Shown here: positions 1-8,375 of the stretch, one piece after another
Position numbering within the stretch: position 1 is the stretch's first letter
Layout: every line of letters starts with the position of its first letter
Assembly: GCF_014699035.1 (NCBI RefSeq)
Contig: NZ_JACXAA010000002.1
Location: 806,001 to 870,000, forward strand
Origin: Spirosoma validum
GTDB lineage: Bacteria; Bacteroidota; Bacteroidia; Cytophagales; Spirosomataceae
Length of the DNA stretch: 64,000 nucleotides
Direction: 5' to 3'
Program-made: the position numbers and the translations under genes
The notes under the pieces: model-generated
What the model saw: only the letters and a program-made list of their open reading frames with translations
Database searches by the model: none
Told to the model about the DNA's origin: nothing

Positions 1-1
1 C

Positions 2-532
2 ATCGCTGAAGGGAAGATGATTCCCATGCTTATCGCCATGCCCAACAACCAGGTGGTTCATCGGAGCGATCCGAAGCATACCGAAAAGACGTTTCCTCTC
101 TTTGAAGACGAGTTGAAAAAACAGATCATACCCTTTGTGGACAAAACGTACAGCACTCGTGCGGACCGGAAAGGCCGAGCCTTAGCTGGTTTATCGATGG
201 GTGGGCGGCATACACAAGTGGTCGGGCTAAAGAACCTGGATTTGTTTAGCTCATTCGGCGTGCTGAGTGCGGGTGATCTGGAAACGGAAAAGGTTAGCGC
301 TGCTTTGCTGAATGATCCGGCAGCTAATCAAAAAGTAGATTATCTACTGGTTGGACAGGGAACCGGCGAAGTAGCAACCATCGGTAAACGGGCGGTTGCG
401 TTACACGAAGCGCTGCAGCGGCACAACATCAAACACGACTACTACGTTGGGGGCGATGGCGCACACGATTGGGGCACCTGGCGGCATCTGCTCTATTATA
501 AGTTGTTGCCTAACCTGTGGCGTAGTAAGTAA
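2..532 (+). CDS. Secreted CE1-like esterase, 5' end missing
   Basis: C-terminal part of an alpha/beta-hydrolase of the esterase D / feruloyl esterase type (CE1-like). The reading frame is open to the left edge, so the true start lies outside the window and the ATG at 17 is internal. The nucleophile elbow GLSMGG is visible (Ser about residue 60 counted from that ATG), and the probable catalytic His is in GAHDWGTW near the end. The protein ends in a helix typical of this family. The next two + strand genes encode relatives, so this is one of three tandem esterases that probably remove ester-linked acyl or feruloyl groups from plant cell-wall sugars. Family assignment is firm; the substrate is inferred from the neighbours. 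Confidence 0.85.
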   Translation: MAEGKMIPMLIAMPNNQVVHRSDPKHTEKTFPLFEDELKKQIIPFVDKTYSTRADRKGRALAGLSMGGRHTQVVGLKNLDLFSSFGVLSAGDLETEKVSAALLNDPAANQKVDYLLVGQGTGEVATIGKRAVALHEALQRHNIKHDYYVGGDGAHDWGTWRHLLYYKLLPNLWRSK

Positions 533-577
533 ATTCCTGCCGAACAACCTTATCTCTTTCTAATCTCTTTCAGACTT

Positions 578-1750
578 ATGAACGTTTTTAAACACGTACT
601 GAAGACGTACTTCGGCTTTTGTACAGCTCTATTGCTGGCTGCTACGTCCCCCTGGGTGATGGCTCAAACACCCCAGCGGACACCAACGCCAAACGATACG
701 TTGAAATCACCAAAAGCGCTGGACAATAAGCGGGTTATTATTCAGATTTACGCGCCCAAAGCAAGCGACGTTGTTGTAAGTGGGGACTTTACCTCCGGCG
801 GCAAACCGCTCTCGCTGGCCAAAAACGATCAGGGTGTTTGGTCCGTAACGGTTGGTCCACTCCAGCCTGATTATTATACGTATACGCTTACAGTGGACGG
901 TGTGCGAACAATGGATCCCAAAAACCCGGTCATTAAACAGGGGATCAATAGTCTGGAAAACGTCATGCTGGTGCCCGGCGTTGAGACAGCCTTTGAAGAC
1001 AACCGGGCTGTACCACATGGTGAAGTACGGGAAGTGTGGTATCAATCCAATACGCTGAGCATGTTGCGCCGGATGCACATCTACACACCACCGGGCTACG
1101 AAAAAGGCAACACGAAATACCCGATCTTTTACTTACTACACGGAGCCGGTGACGATGATTCGGGCTGGAACACCGTAGGGCGGGCGGGTTTCATTCTGGA
1201 CAATCTGATTGCTGCCGGTAAGACTAAGCCGATGATTGTCGTGATGCCCAATGGTAGTATGCCGATGCCTGCTACGTCAGGAATGCCTGATATGAATATG
1301 ATGAACCGGATGCGGGACCTATTTGCCAGCGAACTCCTGAAAGACGTTATGCCCTACGCCGAGAAAAATTACCGCACACTGGCTAACGCGCAAAATCGGG
1401 CCATTGCCGGTCTGTCGATGGGTGGCTTTCAAACGCTGGACGTTACGTTGACGCGCCCCGAATTATTTGACTACGTCGGCGTATTCAGTTCAGGCTTTTT
1501 CGGTTCGAGCATTGATGAAGCTGAGACCAAATACGCCAAAGCTTTAAACGACCCCTCCTTCAATAAAGGAAAAAAACTGTTCTGGATTGGTATTGGTAAA
1601 GATGATTTTGTGATGGATGCCAACAAAAAGACACTGGCGCTGCTCGACAAACACCAGATTAAATACCAATATAAGGAAACCGCGGGGGGGCACACCTGGA
1701 TCAACTGGCGGCAGTACCTCAATGAATACGTACCGATGCTGTTTAAATAA
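578..1750 (+). CDS. Secreted CE1-like esterase with N-terminal Ig/CBM48-like domain
   Basis: 390 aa. A Sec signal peptide (hydrophobic [17 protein letters not shown]) is followed by a beta-rich domain at about residues 50-135 that resembles the E-set/CBM48 module often found before CE1 esterase domains. The catalytic domain carries GLSMGG with Ser280 and a C-terminal GGHTWINW with His372. A Met-rich loop ([18 protein letters not shown]) lies at about residues 228-245. It lies 45 bp after the preceding esterase gene and before another, so it is probably co-transcribed. Likely role: periplasmic or outer-surface removal of acyl/feruloyl esters from hemicellulose or pectin oligosaccharides. Some family members are annotated as enterochelin or xylan esterases, so the substrate is uncertain. 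Confidence 0.88.
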   Translation: MNVFKHVLKTYFGFCTALLLAATSPWVMAQTPQRTPTPNDTLKSPKALDNKRVIIQIYAPKASDVVVSGDFTSGGKPLSLAKNDQGVWSVTVGPLQPDYYTYTLTVDGVRTMDPKNPVIKQGINSLENVMLVPGVETAFEDNRAVPHGEVREVWYQSNTLSMLRRMHIYTPPGYEKGNTKYPIFYLLHGAGDDDSGWNTVGRAGFILDNLIAAGKTKPMIVVMPNGSMPMPATSGMPDMNMMNRMRDLFASELLKDVMPYAEKNYRTLANAQNRAIAGLSMGGFQTLDVTLTRPELFDYVGVFSSGFFGSSIDEAETKYAKALNDPSFNKGKKLFWIGIGKDDFVMDANKKTLALLDKHQIKYQYKETAGGHTWINWRQYLNEYVPMLFK

Positions 1751-1773
1751 GGTAGAACTTGAATCGTGAGATG

Positions 1774-1805
1774 TTCATGCACCGGATTAAAGTCCGGCGC
1801 ATGAA
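1774..1805. repeat. Intergenic hairpin, 13-bp arms
   Basis: Inverted repeat with arms 1774-1786 and 1793-1805, one mismatch, and the 6-nt loop TTAAAG. It lies between two esterase genes read in the same direction. There is no T-run after it, so it is more likely an mRNA stability or processing hairpin than a factor-independent terminator. Confidence 0.75.
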
Positions 1806-1823
1806 TTCTAAACAAAAATTTCT

Positions 1824-2702
1824 ATGAAATCAATACGTTTTCTCCTGTTTATCAGCCTGCTAAACGGGATGACTTTATCATTTGCGGCTAAAGTCGACAC
1901 CCTGGATATTCCCTCCGCTACTATGCAGAAGAACCTTCGGGCGGGGGTTGTGCTGCCTAATTCCTATGCGAAGAGTAAGGCGAGCTATCCGGTTTTGTAT
2001 CTGCTGCATGGCGGTGGTGGTAAGTTCAACGACTGGCTGAATAAAACGCCCGACAAGATGCTGTTGCATAATCTGGCCGATCAGTATAATCTGATCATCG
2101 TAACCCCCGAGGGCGAAGACCTGAGTGGCTATATTGACAGTCCGTTTCAGAAAGACAATCAATTTGAAACGTATATCACGAAAGAAGTTATCGAGAAAAT
2201 TGATAAAACGTATCGGACCATTCGCGACCGGAAAGGGCGGGTTATTACGGGACTGAGTATGGGCGGACATGGTTCTTTGTACTTGTCAGCCCGGCATCCT
2301 GATCTGTATTGTGCAGCCGGAAGCATGAGTGGCGCCCTGGATTTGAGTCAGACTCACTGGAAAATTACGCCCGACTTTGCCAAACAAATCGCTCCTCGTT
2401 TCGAGCGTATTTTAGGTCCCAAAAATGCAACCCCCGATTTGTATGCTGCCAATTCGGTGGTCAACATGGCCGATAAACTGAAAGCGAATGGCTTGCCCCT
2501 GATCATTGATTGTGGGGTTAATGATTTCCTGATCGAGCCGAACCGTGAACTGCATCAGCGGCTTACCTACAATCAAACCCCTCACGATTATACCGAACAT
2601 CCGGGCGCACATACCTGGGACTATTGGGAAAATTCATTGCCCTTTCATGTCCTGTTTTTCAGCAAGGTATTAAAAACAAACGGCGTGATGGTAACGCCTT
2701 AA
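1824..2702 (+). CDS. Secreted CE1-like esterase
   Basis: 292 aa. Signal peptide at residues 1-21 (LLFISLLNGMTLSFA), then a single alpha/beta-hydrolase domain without the extra N-terminal module of its upstream neighbour. The oxyanion-side motif YLLHGGGG, nucleophile elbow GLSMGG (Ser145) and C-terminal GAHTWDYW (His263) are all present, so it should be active. The stop codon is followed within 3 nt by the start of the rhamnosidase gene, so the two are almost certainly co-translated from one mRNA. Belongs to the same tandem set of three esterases. The exact ester substrate cannot be read from the sequence; acetyl- or feruloyl-decorated pectin or xylan is the likely context. Confidence 0.88.
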   Translation: MKSIRFLLFISLLNGMTLSFAAKVDTLDIPSATMQKNLRAGVVLPNSYAKSKASYPVLYLLHGGGGKFNDWLNKTPDKMLLHNLADQYNLIIVTPEGEDLSGYIDSPFQKDNQFETYITKEVIEKIDKTYRTIRDRKGRVITGLSMGGHGSLYLSARHPDLYCAAGSMSGALDLSQTHWKITPDFAKQIAPRFERILGPKNATPDLYAANSVVNMADKLKANGLPLIIDCGVNDFLIEPNRELHQRLTYNQTPHDYTEHPGAHTWDYWENSLPFHVLFFSKVLKTNGVMVTP

Positions 2703-2705
2703 TTG

Positions 2706-5700
2706 ATGCAAAGACGTACGTTTTTAAAAAATAGCGCCACGGCTGGCTTAGTAGCAGTCGTTACGCCATCCGGTATTTTTCAGATCAATTCAGAACAAGC
2801 CGCCCTGGAGTCTGGGGCGGCTGACTCGTTTGAAGCTGCCTTCGTTAATCCGCCGATGTCGGCACGGGCGCAGTGTTGGTGGCACTGGATGAACGGCAAC
2901 GTAACAGCTGATGGCATCACGCGCGATCTGGAAGCGATGAAGCAGATCGGCCTGGGTGGGTTTCAGAATTTCGATGCTGGAACAGGCATTCCCAAAGGAC
3001 CCGTCGTGTATTTAAGTCCCGAATGGCTCAGTCTGAAACAGCATACCATCAAAGAAGCCGAGCGGCTGGGTTTAGAGTTTACGATGCACAACTGCCCCGG
3101 TTGGTCGTCGAGTGGCGGCCCCTGGATTACCCCCGAACTGGCGATGCAGGAGGTGACCTGGAGTGAAGCCTATGTAACGGGCGGTCAGTCCGTAAGCGTT
3201 ACGTTGCCAAAACCGTTAAACAGACTGAATCACTATCGAGACGTAGCTGTACTGGCATTCCCGTCGCTCCCCGGCGAAGGCTCCCTGGTATCGCTAGTCA
3301 GTAAAATAACCGCTAGTGGAAGTACAGAATCGGTTTCGGCTGACCAACTTGGAGGATCGGCAGGCGTGACGGTACGTCCGGCTGCCGAGGGGCAACCTGC
3401 TTACGTACTGCTTGAATGTAAGGAGCCTTACGAAGCTAAGTCAATTGCTTTTTTGAGTAAATCTGTTGGCGCAACACCATCGGGTGGCGGTGGATTTGGG
3501 GGTGGTCCGCAGCTCACGCTCGAAGCATCGGATGATGGTACACAGTTTCGCAAAGTAATAACAAGTGGTGCCGGACGTTCGCCGGATGATGCGCTTAGTC
3601 TGGCTGATTTTCCGGCGACGAAAGCAAAGTTCTTTCGCATCACGTCGCCTGGTGCCCGGCATTTTGCCCAGCTTCGTTTGTCGGGAACGGCTCGACTTGC
3701 CGATTGGCGGAAAAAGACCAACAATGCGTTCGGCGTAATGGGCGTATCGGCGGATCAGGATGGCAACGGCAAGGCGGCTATCAATCCGACTTCGCTTGTT
3801 GATGTCACGTCGTTTATGAATAAAAATGGCGTTTTGACCTGGAAAGCACCATCGGGCAACTGGACGATTCTACGCGTTGGTTACACGCCAAAAGGTGAAC
3901 TCAATCGATCGGCGCCCGACACGGGTATTGGGTTAGAATGCGACAAATACAATGCCGCAGCCATTGATTTTCACTTTACTAAAATGATGGAAAATCTGTT
4001 GCCAACGCTGAAGCCGCTGGCGCAGAAAGGAAAAGTAGGTTTGCTGATCGACAGTTACGAGGTTGGGATGCAAAACTGGACACCCTCGTTTCCGCAGGAA
4101 TTCCAGAAACGTACCGGTTATGCACTGCTGAATTACCTCCCAACACTGACAGGACGTATCGTTGGCGATGTCGATACAACAGAGCGATTCCTTTGGGATT
4201 TCCGGCGCGTGCAGTCCGACCTGATGGCTGACAATTATTACGGACGCTTCCGCGACTTGTGTCATCAGCAGGGAATTATTGCCTATACCGAGCCCTACGA
4301 CCGGGGACCGATGGAAGAAATGCAGGTGGGTGCCCGGGTCGACGTAAACATGGGCGAATTCTGGAACGGACTTTCATCGCTGTTTCAGAACAACCTAACC
4401 ATGCACCGAACCACCAAACTAGCCGCTTCCATTGCCCACATTAATGGAAAAAATGCAGGCGGTGGCACACCGACCAGCCCGCAAATTGTTGGTGCGGAAG
4501 CGTTTACGGGCGAACCCGAATCCGCTCGCTGGCAGGAATACCCGTTTGTCATGAAAGCCCTGGGCGACAAGATGTTTACGCAGGGATTGAACCGAATTAT
4601 TTTCCACCGATATGCACATCAACCGCATCCAACGGCGGGACCGGGCATGACGATGGGACCGTGGGGTATTCACTTCGACCGGACCGTTACGTGGTGGAAT
4701 CAGGGCCGGGCGTGGCTGGATTACCTGGCTCGTTGCCAAAGCCTGTTGCAGCAGGGATTGTTCGTGGCCGATCTGGCTTATTTTACCGGTGAGGAAGGTA
4801 ACGAATATACAAAAATAGAACCCCATGAGCTGACACCGACACCCCCGCAAAATAATGATTATGACCTGATTAACGGCGAAACACTGCTACGTCGCGCCCG
4901 AATCCAGAACGGCAATCTTACCTTGCCCGATGGCATGAGCTATCGTGTATTGGTGTTGCAGGATCATAAATCACTTAGTCTGGAGTTGCTGCGTAAACTA
5001 CGTGATTTCGTGAAGGCTGGTCTGGTGCTGGTTGGTTCAAAACCGTCAAGCTCACTGGGCTTACGGGGCTTTACGAAAGGTGATGCCGAATTCCAACAGC
5101 TAACAACGGAAATCTGGGGTCAAATTAACGGTACGTCCGTTACCGAAAATCGTTCCGGCAAGGGGCGCGTCTTCTGGGGACAACCGATCCAGAACGTACT
5201 AAACACGCTGGCGATAAAAGCGGATGTTGACGTAACGTCTCGTTCGGGCGATGCGCCCATTACGTGGATACACCGACGCATTGGTGACGCGCATGTTTAC
5301 TTTCTGGCCAATCAGCGCCGGGCGCTGGAAGAAACGGTATGTACGTTCCGCGTAACGGGCAAACAGCCTGAGCTTTGGGATGCGGAAACGGGTAAAACAA
5401 CGCTCATCCCGATCTACGAAACGCTTGGGGATCAGACGCGAATTCCGCTACAGTTCGACCCGGCCGGTTCGCTCTTCGTTGTCTTCCGCTCTTCGGCTCA
5501 GAAACGGTTGCAGTCGGTCACGAAAAACAACGAGACATTCCTGAGTACGAAACCCTTCTCAGCGCCAGCCCGGAAACTTTATAAAGACGTAACAAATAAC
5601 TTTACGATTACCCTGTGGGCCAAGCCGGAGCTTAATATAATGCTTGCTGCGAATGGATTTCTGGAGCACGTTAAAGATCCCTGGACCGATTACTACGCCA

Positions 5701-6809
5701 TTTACCCGCCTTCCGGCACTGAACTGTACGGTGCTGGTCATGCGACCTGCGGGCTAACTGTTGGACGTAACGGTGTGGCGATTTGGGAACGTACTATGGG
5801 TAAACCCGTCTTCCGTATGGCTGCGCCGACACCCATTTCAGGCTGGAGCCACGTAGCACTGGCTTATAAAGACGGTGTGCCATCGGTTTATGTGAACGGT
5901 AAACTCATTCAGCAGGGAAAAGCTGAGGGAAGTATTGTGCATCCGGGATTAGGACAGGCGTATCTGAGTGATGGGGCATCTTTCTACAACGGAGATACGA
6001 CCGAACCTCAGCTGCTGGCCGAAACATTGAGCGAGGATCGCATCCGGCAGATGGCAGCTCAGGAACGGCCGACGAACGATACGTTACCGGTTGTAGCGTT
6101 TGCATCGGCAGGAAAACCAGGTCTGCTTTTCTGGCAGAATGGCCAATACGCCCTGCGCGATCAGACAGGCAAAGACGCTGCGCTGACCGTTTCCGGTATT
6201 AATCAGCCGCTGGAAATCACGGGTGCTTGGCAAGTGAGTTTTCCGCCGAATCTGGGTGCGCCTGACCGCATTACGTTAGCCAAACTGCTTCCGCTGAATA
6301 CCCACGATCAGGATGGTGTAAAACACTTTTCCGGTACGGCTACGTATACTAAAACACTAAATATACCGGCCAATGTCCTCTCGGCCAATAAACGGTTATT
6401 CCTGGACTTAGGTCGGGTTGAAGTCATGGCGAACGTAACGGTTAACGGCAAAAATTTAGGCACGCTCTGGAAACGCCCGTACCGGATTGATATTACCGAC
6501 GCCGTAAAATCGGGGGATAACAGTCTGGAAGTCAAGGTAACGAACCTCTGGCCGAATCGCCTGATCGGGGATGAATATTTGCCTGATCCCGACAAGTTTA
6601 CGCCTGGTGGTGGAGCCGGTGGTTTTGCTAGTCTAAGCAACGGCGCTATTGTTGAGCTGCCTGCCTGGTATAAAGATGGAAAGCCCAAACCTGCCGATGG
6701 GCGCGTTACGTTCACAACCTGGAAACACTACAATAAAGATTCGCCTTTGCTCGACTCGGGTCTGATTGGCCCCGTTATGCTACGTGTCGCTGAACAGAAA
6801 CTACTTTAG
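2706..6809 (+). CDS. GH106-type alpha-L-rhamnosidase with inserted LamG-like domain
   Basis: About 1367 aa. The N-terminus (MQRRTFLKNSATAG) has the twin-Arg plus FLK pattern of a Tat-type signal. The region after it (CWWHWMNGNVTADGI, HNCPGWSSSGGPWI) is characteristic of GH106 enzymes, which release terminal L-rhamnose from rhamnogalacturonan and similar glycans. At about residues 950-1120 lies a concanavalin/LamG-like beta-sandwich (ITLWAKPE, SHVALAYKDG, VYVNGKL). From about 1210 to the end is a GH2-like jelly-roll with VTVNGKNLGTLWKRPYRIDI. A TTG directly upstream (2703) could also start translation, but the ATG at 2706 is preferred. It follows the esterase gene by 3 nt. Together they suggest attack on a rhamnose-containing, esterified polysaccharide. 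Family call strong, target glycan inferred. Confidence 0.87.
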   Translation: MQRRTFLKNSATAGLVAVVTPSGIFQINSEQAALESGAADSFEAAFVNPPMSARAQCWWHWMNGNVTADGITRDLEAMKQIGLGGFQNFDAGTGIPKGPVVYLSPEWLSLKQHTIKEAERLGLEFTMHNCPGWSSSGGPWITPELAMQEVTWSEAYVTGGQSVSVTLPKPLNRLNHYRDVAVLAFPSLPGEGSLVSLVSKITASGSTESVSADQLGGSAGVTVRPAAEGQPAYVLLECKEPYEAKSIAFLSKSVGATPSGGGGFGGGPQLTLEASDDGTQFRKVITSGAGRSPDDALSLADFPATKAKFFRITSPGARHFAQLRLSGTARLADWRKKTNNAFGVMGVSADQDGNGKAAINPTSLVDVTSFMNKNGVLTWKAPSGNWTILRVGYTPKGELNRSAPDTGIGLECDKYNAAAIDFHFTKMMENLLPTLKPLAQKGKVGLLIDSYEVGMQNWTPSFPQEFQKRTGYALLNYLPTLTGRIVGDVDTTERFLWDFRRVQSDLMADNYYGRFRDLCHQQGIIAYTEPYDRGPMEEMQVGARVDVNMGEFWNGLSSLFQNNLTMHRTTKLAASIAHINGKNAGGGTPTSPQIVGAEAFTGEPESARWQEYPFVMKALGDKMFTQGLNRIIFHRYAHQPHPTAGPGMTMGPWGIHFDRTVTWWNQGRAWLDYLARCQSLLQQGLFVADLAYFTGEEGNEYTKIEPHELTPTPPQNNDYDLINGETLLRRARIQNGNLTLPDGMSYRVLVLQDHKSLSLELLRKLRDFVKAGLVLVGSKPSSSLGLRGFTKGDAEFQQLTTEIWGQINGTSVTENRSGKGRVFWGQPIQNVLNTLAIKADVDVTSRSGDAPITWIHRRIGDAHVYFLANQRRALEETVCTFRVTGKQPELWDAETGKTTLIPIYETLGDQTRIPLQFDPAGSLFVVFRSSAQKRLQSVTKNNETFLSTKPFSAPARKLYKDVTNNFTITLWAKPELNIMLAANGFLEHVKDPWTDYYAIYPPSGTELYGAGHATCGLTVGRNGVAIWERTMGKPVFRMAAPTPISGWSHVALAYKDGVPSVYVNGKLIQQGKAEGSIVHPGLGQAYLSDGASFYNGDTTEPQLLAETLSEDRIRQMAAQERPTNDTLPVVAFASAGKPGLLFWQNGQYALRDQTGKDAALTVSGINQPLEITGAWQVSFPPNLGAPDRITLAKLLPLNTHDQDGVKHFSGTATYTKTLNIPANVLSANKRLFLDLGRVEVMANVTVNGKNLGTLWKRPYRIDITDAVKSGDNSLEVKVTNLWPNRLIGDEYLPDPDKFTPGGGAGGFASLSNGAIVELPAWYKDGKPKPADGRVTFTTWKHYNKDSPLLDSGLIGPVMLRVAEQKLL

Positions 6810-6824
6810 CCGCCCTATTTTTCT

Positions 6825-8366
6825 ATGAAACAATTCATTTTCTTACTCGTCGCGTTTGTTTCTCTTACCGCTGTTGGTCAGTCGAAAACTGTCAAAACGG
6901 AGAATGGGCAGATTGAAGGGATGACGAACAAAACGGGCGATATCCGGATTTTTAGAGGTATTCCGTTTGCCGCACCGCCTGTCGGAAATTTGCGTTGGAA
7001 AGCACCACAACCCGTGGCAAACTGGGCGGGTGTCCGGAAATGCCAGGCGTTTGGTCCAAGTCCGATGCAGGGGAAACCTGCGCCGTTTATGTACTGGTCG
7101 TCGGAGTTTCTGATTCCTGAATCGCCCATCAGCGAAGATTGTCTGTATCTGAATGTGTGGACGGGCACAAAGTCGGCGACCGAAAAACGACCGGTCATTG
7201 TCTACGTTCCGGGTGGCGGTTTTCGGAGTGGGGGAGGAGCCTGCCCTATTTACGATGGGGAGTCGATGGCGAAGAAAGGCATTGTGTTCGTAACGATTAA
7301 TTACCGGCTTGGCGTTTTTGGTTTCCTGGCACATCCCGAACTGACAAAGGAGTCCGGCTATAACGCATCCGGCAATTACGCGCTGCTTGATATACTAGCC
7401 GCGCTACGTTGGGTGCAGAAAAACATTGCTGCGCTGGGTGGCGATCCCGGCAACGTAACGCTTGCCGGACAATCAGCCGGGGCGTTTGCGGTCAATTTCC
7501 TGACGGCTTCACCTTTAGCGAAAGGACTTTTTCAACGAGCCATTGCTGAAAGTGGCGGTAGCTTTGTAGCCAGTCCTATCCGACCTAAATTAACCTTGCA
7601 GGATGCCGAGCAGCAGGGTGTTACGTTTTCCAAATCGTTAAACGCTAACACGCTCAGTGAGTTGCGGGAAAAATCCGCCGACGAACTCCTGAAAGCAACA
7701 GGTGGTTTAAGTGGGCCAATCGTCGATGGATACGTCGTACCGGAATCTATTTATGCCATTTACAACAAGGGCCATCAAAATGACGTACCGCTTATCGTTG
7801 GCTGGAACGAAGATGACCGGGTTTCGGGCCCACCTGTCAAAGCCGAGGTATTTCGAGAACAGGTAAAAGAACGATTTGGCGATAAGGCGGATGCGTATCT
7901 AAACGTCTATCCAGCGAAAACCGAAGACGAAGCCGCTCAATCGCAGCGGGCCAGTAGCCGGGACGAATCCTTTGGTATTCAGGATTATACCTGGGCCAGA
8001 ATGCAGGCCAAGAGCGGAAAATCGCCGGTATATGTGTACAACTTCAATCGCAAAGTACCTGCTAATACGCCTGAGACGCAATTCGGCGCGTTTCATTCCG
8101 GCGAGATTGCGTATGCTTATGATAACCTGCATACCTTACACCGTCCCTGGGAGCCTGTCGATCAGCAACTGGCCAGCAGTATGTCATCGTACTGGGTAAA
8201 TTTTGCTAAAACAGGTAACCCTAATGGTAAAAACTTACCAAACTGGCCTGCTTATCAGCCAACCACTAAAAACGTACTCATTCTGGACAAAACGATTCAG
8301 AGTAAACCGCTGCCAACGAAACCTCAGTTGGCGTTTTGGGAGCAGTATTATGGGGTTGAAAAATAA
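6825..8366 (+). CDS. Secreted type B carboxylesterase
   Basis: 513 aa, the usual length for type B carboxylesterases (Pfam COesterase). Signal peptide MKQFIFLLVAFVSLTAVGQ. Diagnostic motifs: EDCLYLNVW, the oxyanion region PGGGF, nucleophile in GQSAG (Ser217), and a His in the GAFHSGEIAYAY segment near the end. The gene starts 15 bp after the rhamnosidase gene and ends 9 bp before the GH3 gene, so it belongs to the same operon. It should cleave an ester or acyl decoration in the periplasm. Type B carboxylesterases are broad in substrate, so the natural ester is not known; its place suggests a plant cell-wall or glycoside ester. Confidence 0.88.
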   Translation: MKQFIFLLVAFVSLTAVGQSKTVKTENGQIEGMTNKTGDIRIFRGIPFAAPPVGNLRWKAPQPVANWAGVRKCQAFGPSPMQGKPAPFMYWSSEFLIPESPISEDCLYLNVWTGTKSATEKRPVIVYVPGGGFRSGGGACPIYDGESMAKKGIVFVTINYRLGVFGFLAHPELTKESGYNASGNYALLDILAALRWVQKNIAALGGDPGNVTLAGQSAGAFAVNFLTASPLAKGLFQRAIAESGGSFVASPIRPKLTLQDAEQQGVTFSKSLNANTLSELREKSADELLKATGGLSGPIVDGYVVPESIYAIYNKGHQNDVPLIVGWNEDDRVSGPPVKAEVFREQVKERFGDKADAYLNVYPAKTEDEAAQSQRASSRDESFGIQDYTWARMQAKSGKSPVYVYNFNRKVPANTPETQFGAFHSGEIAYAYDNLHTLHRPWEPVDQQLASSMSSYWVNFAKTGNPNGKNLPNWPAYQPTTKNVLILDKTIQSKPLPTKPQLAFWEQYYGVEK

Positions 8367-8375
8367 CTGACAACT

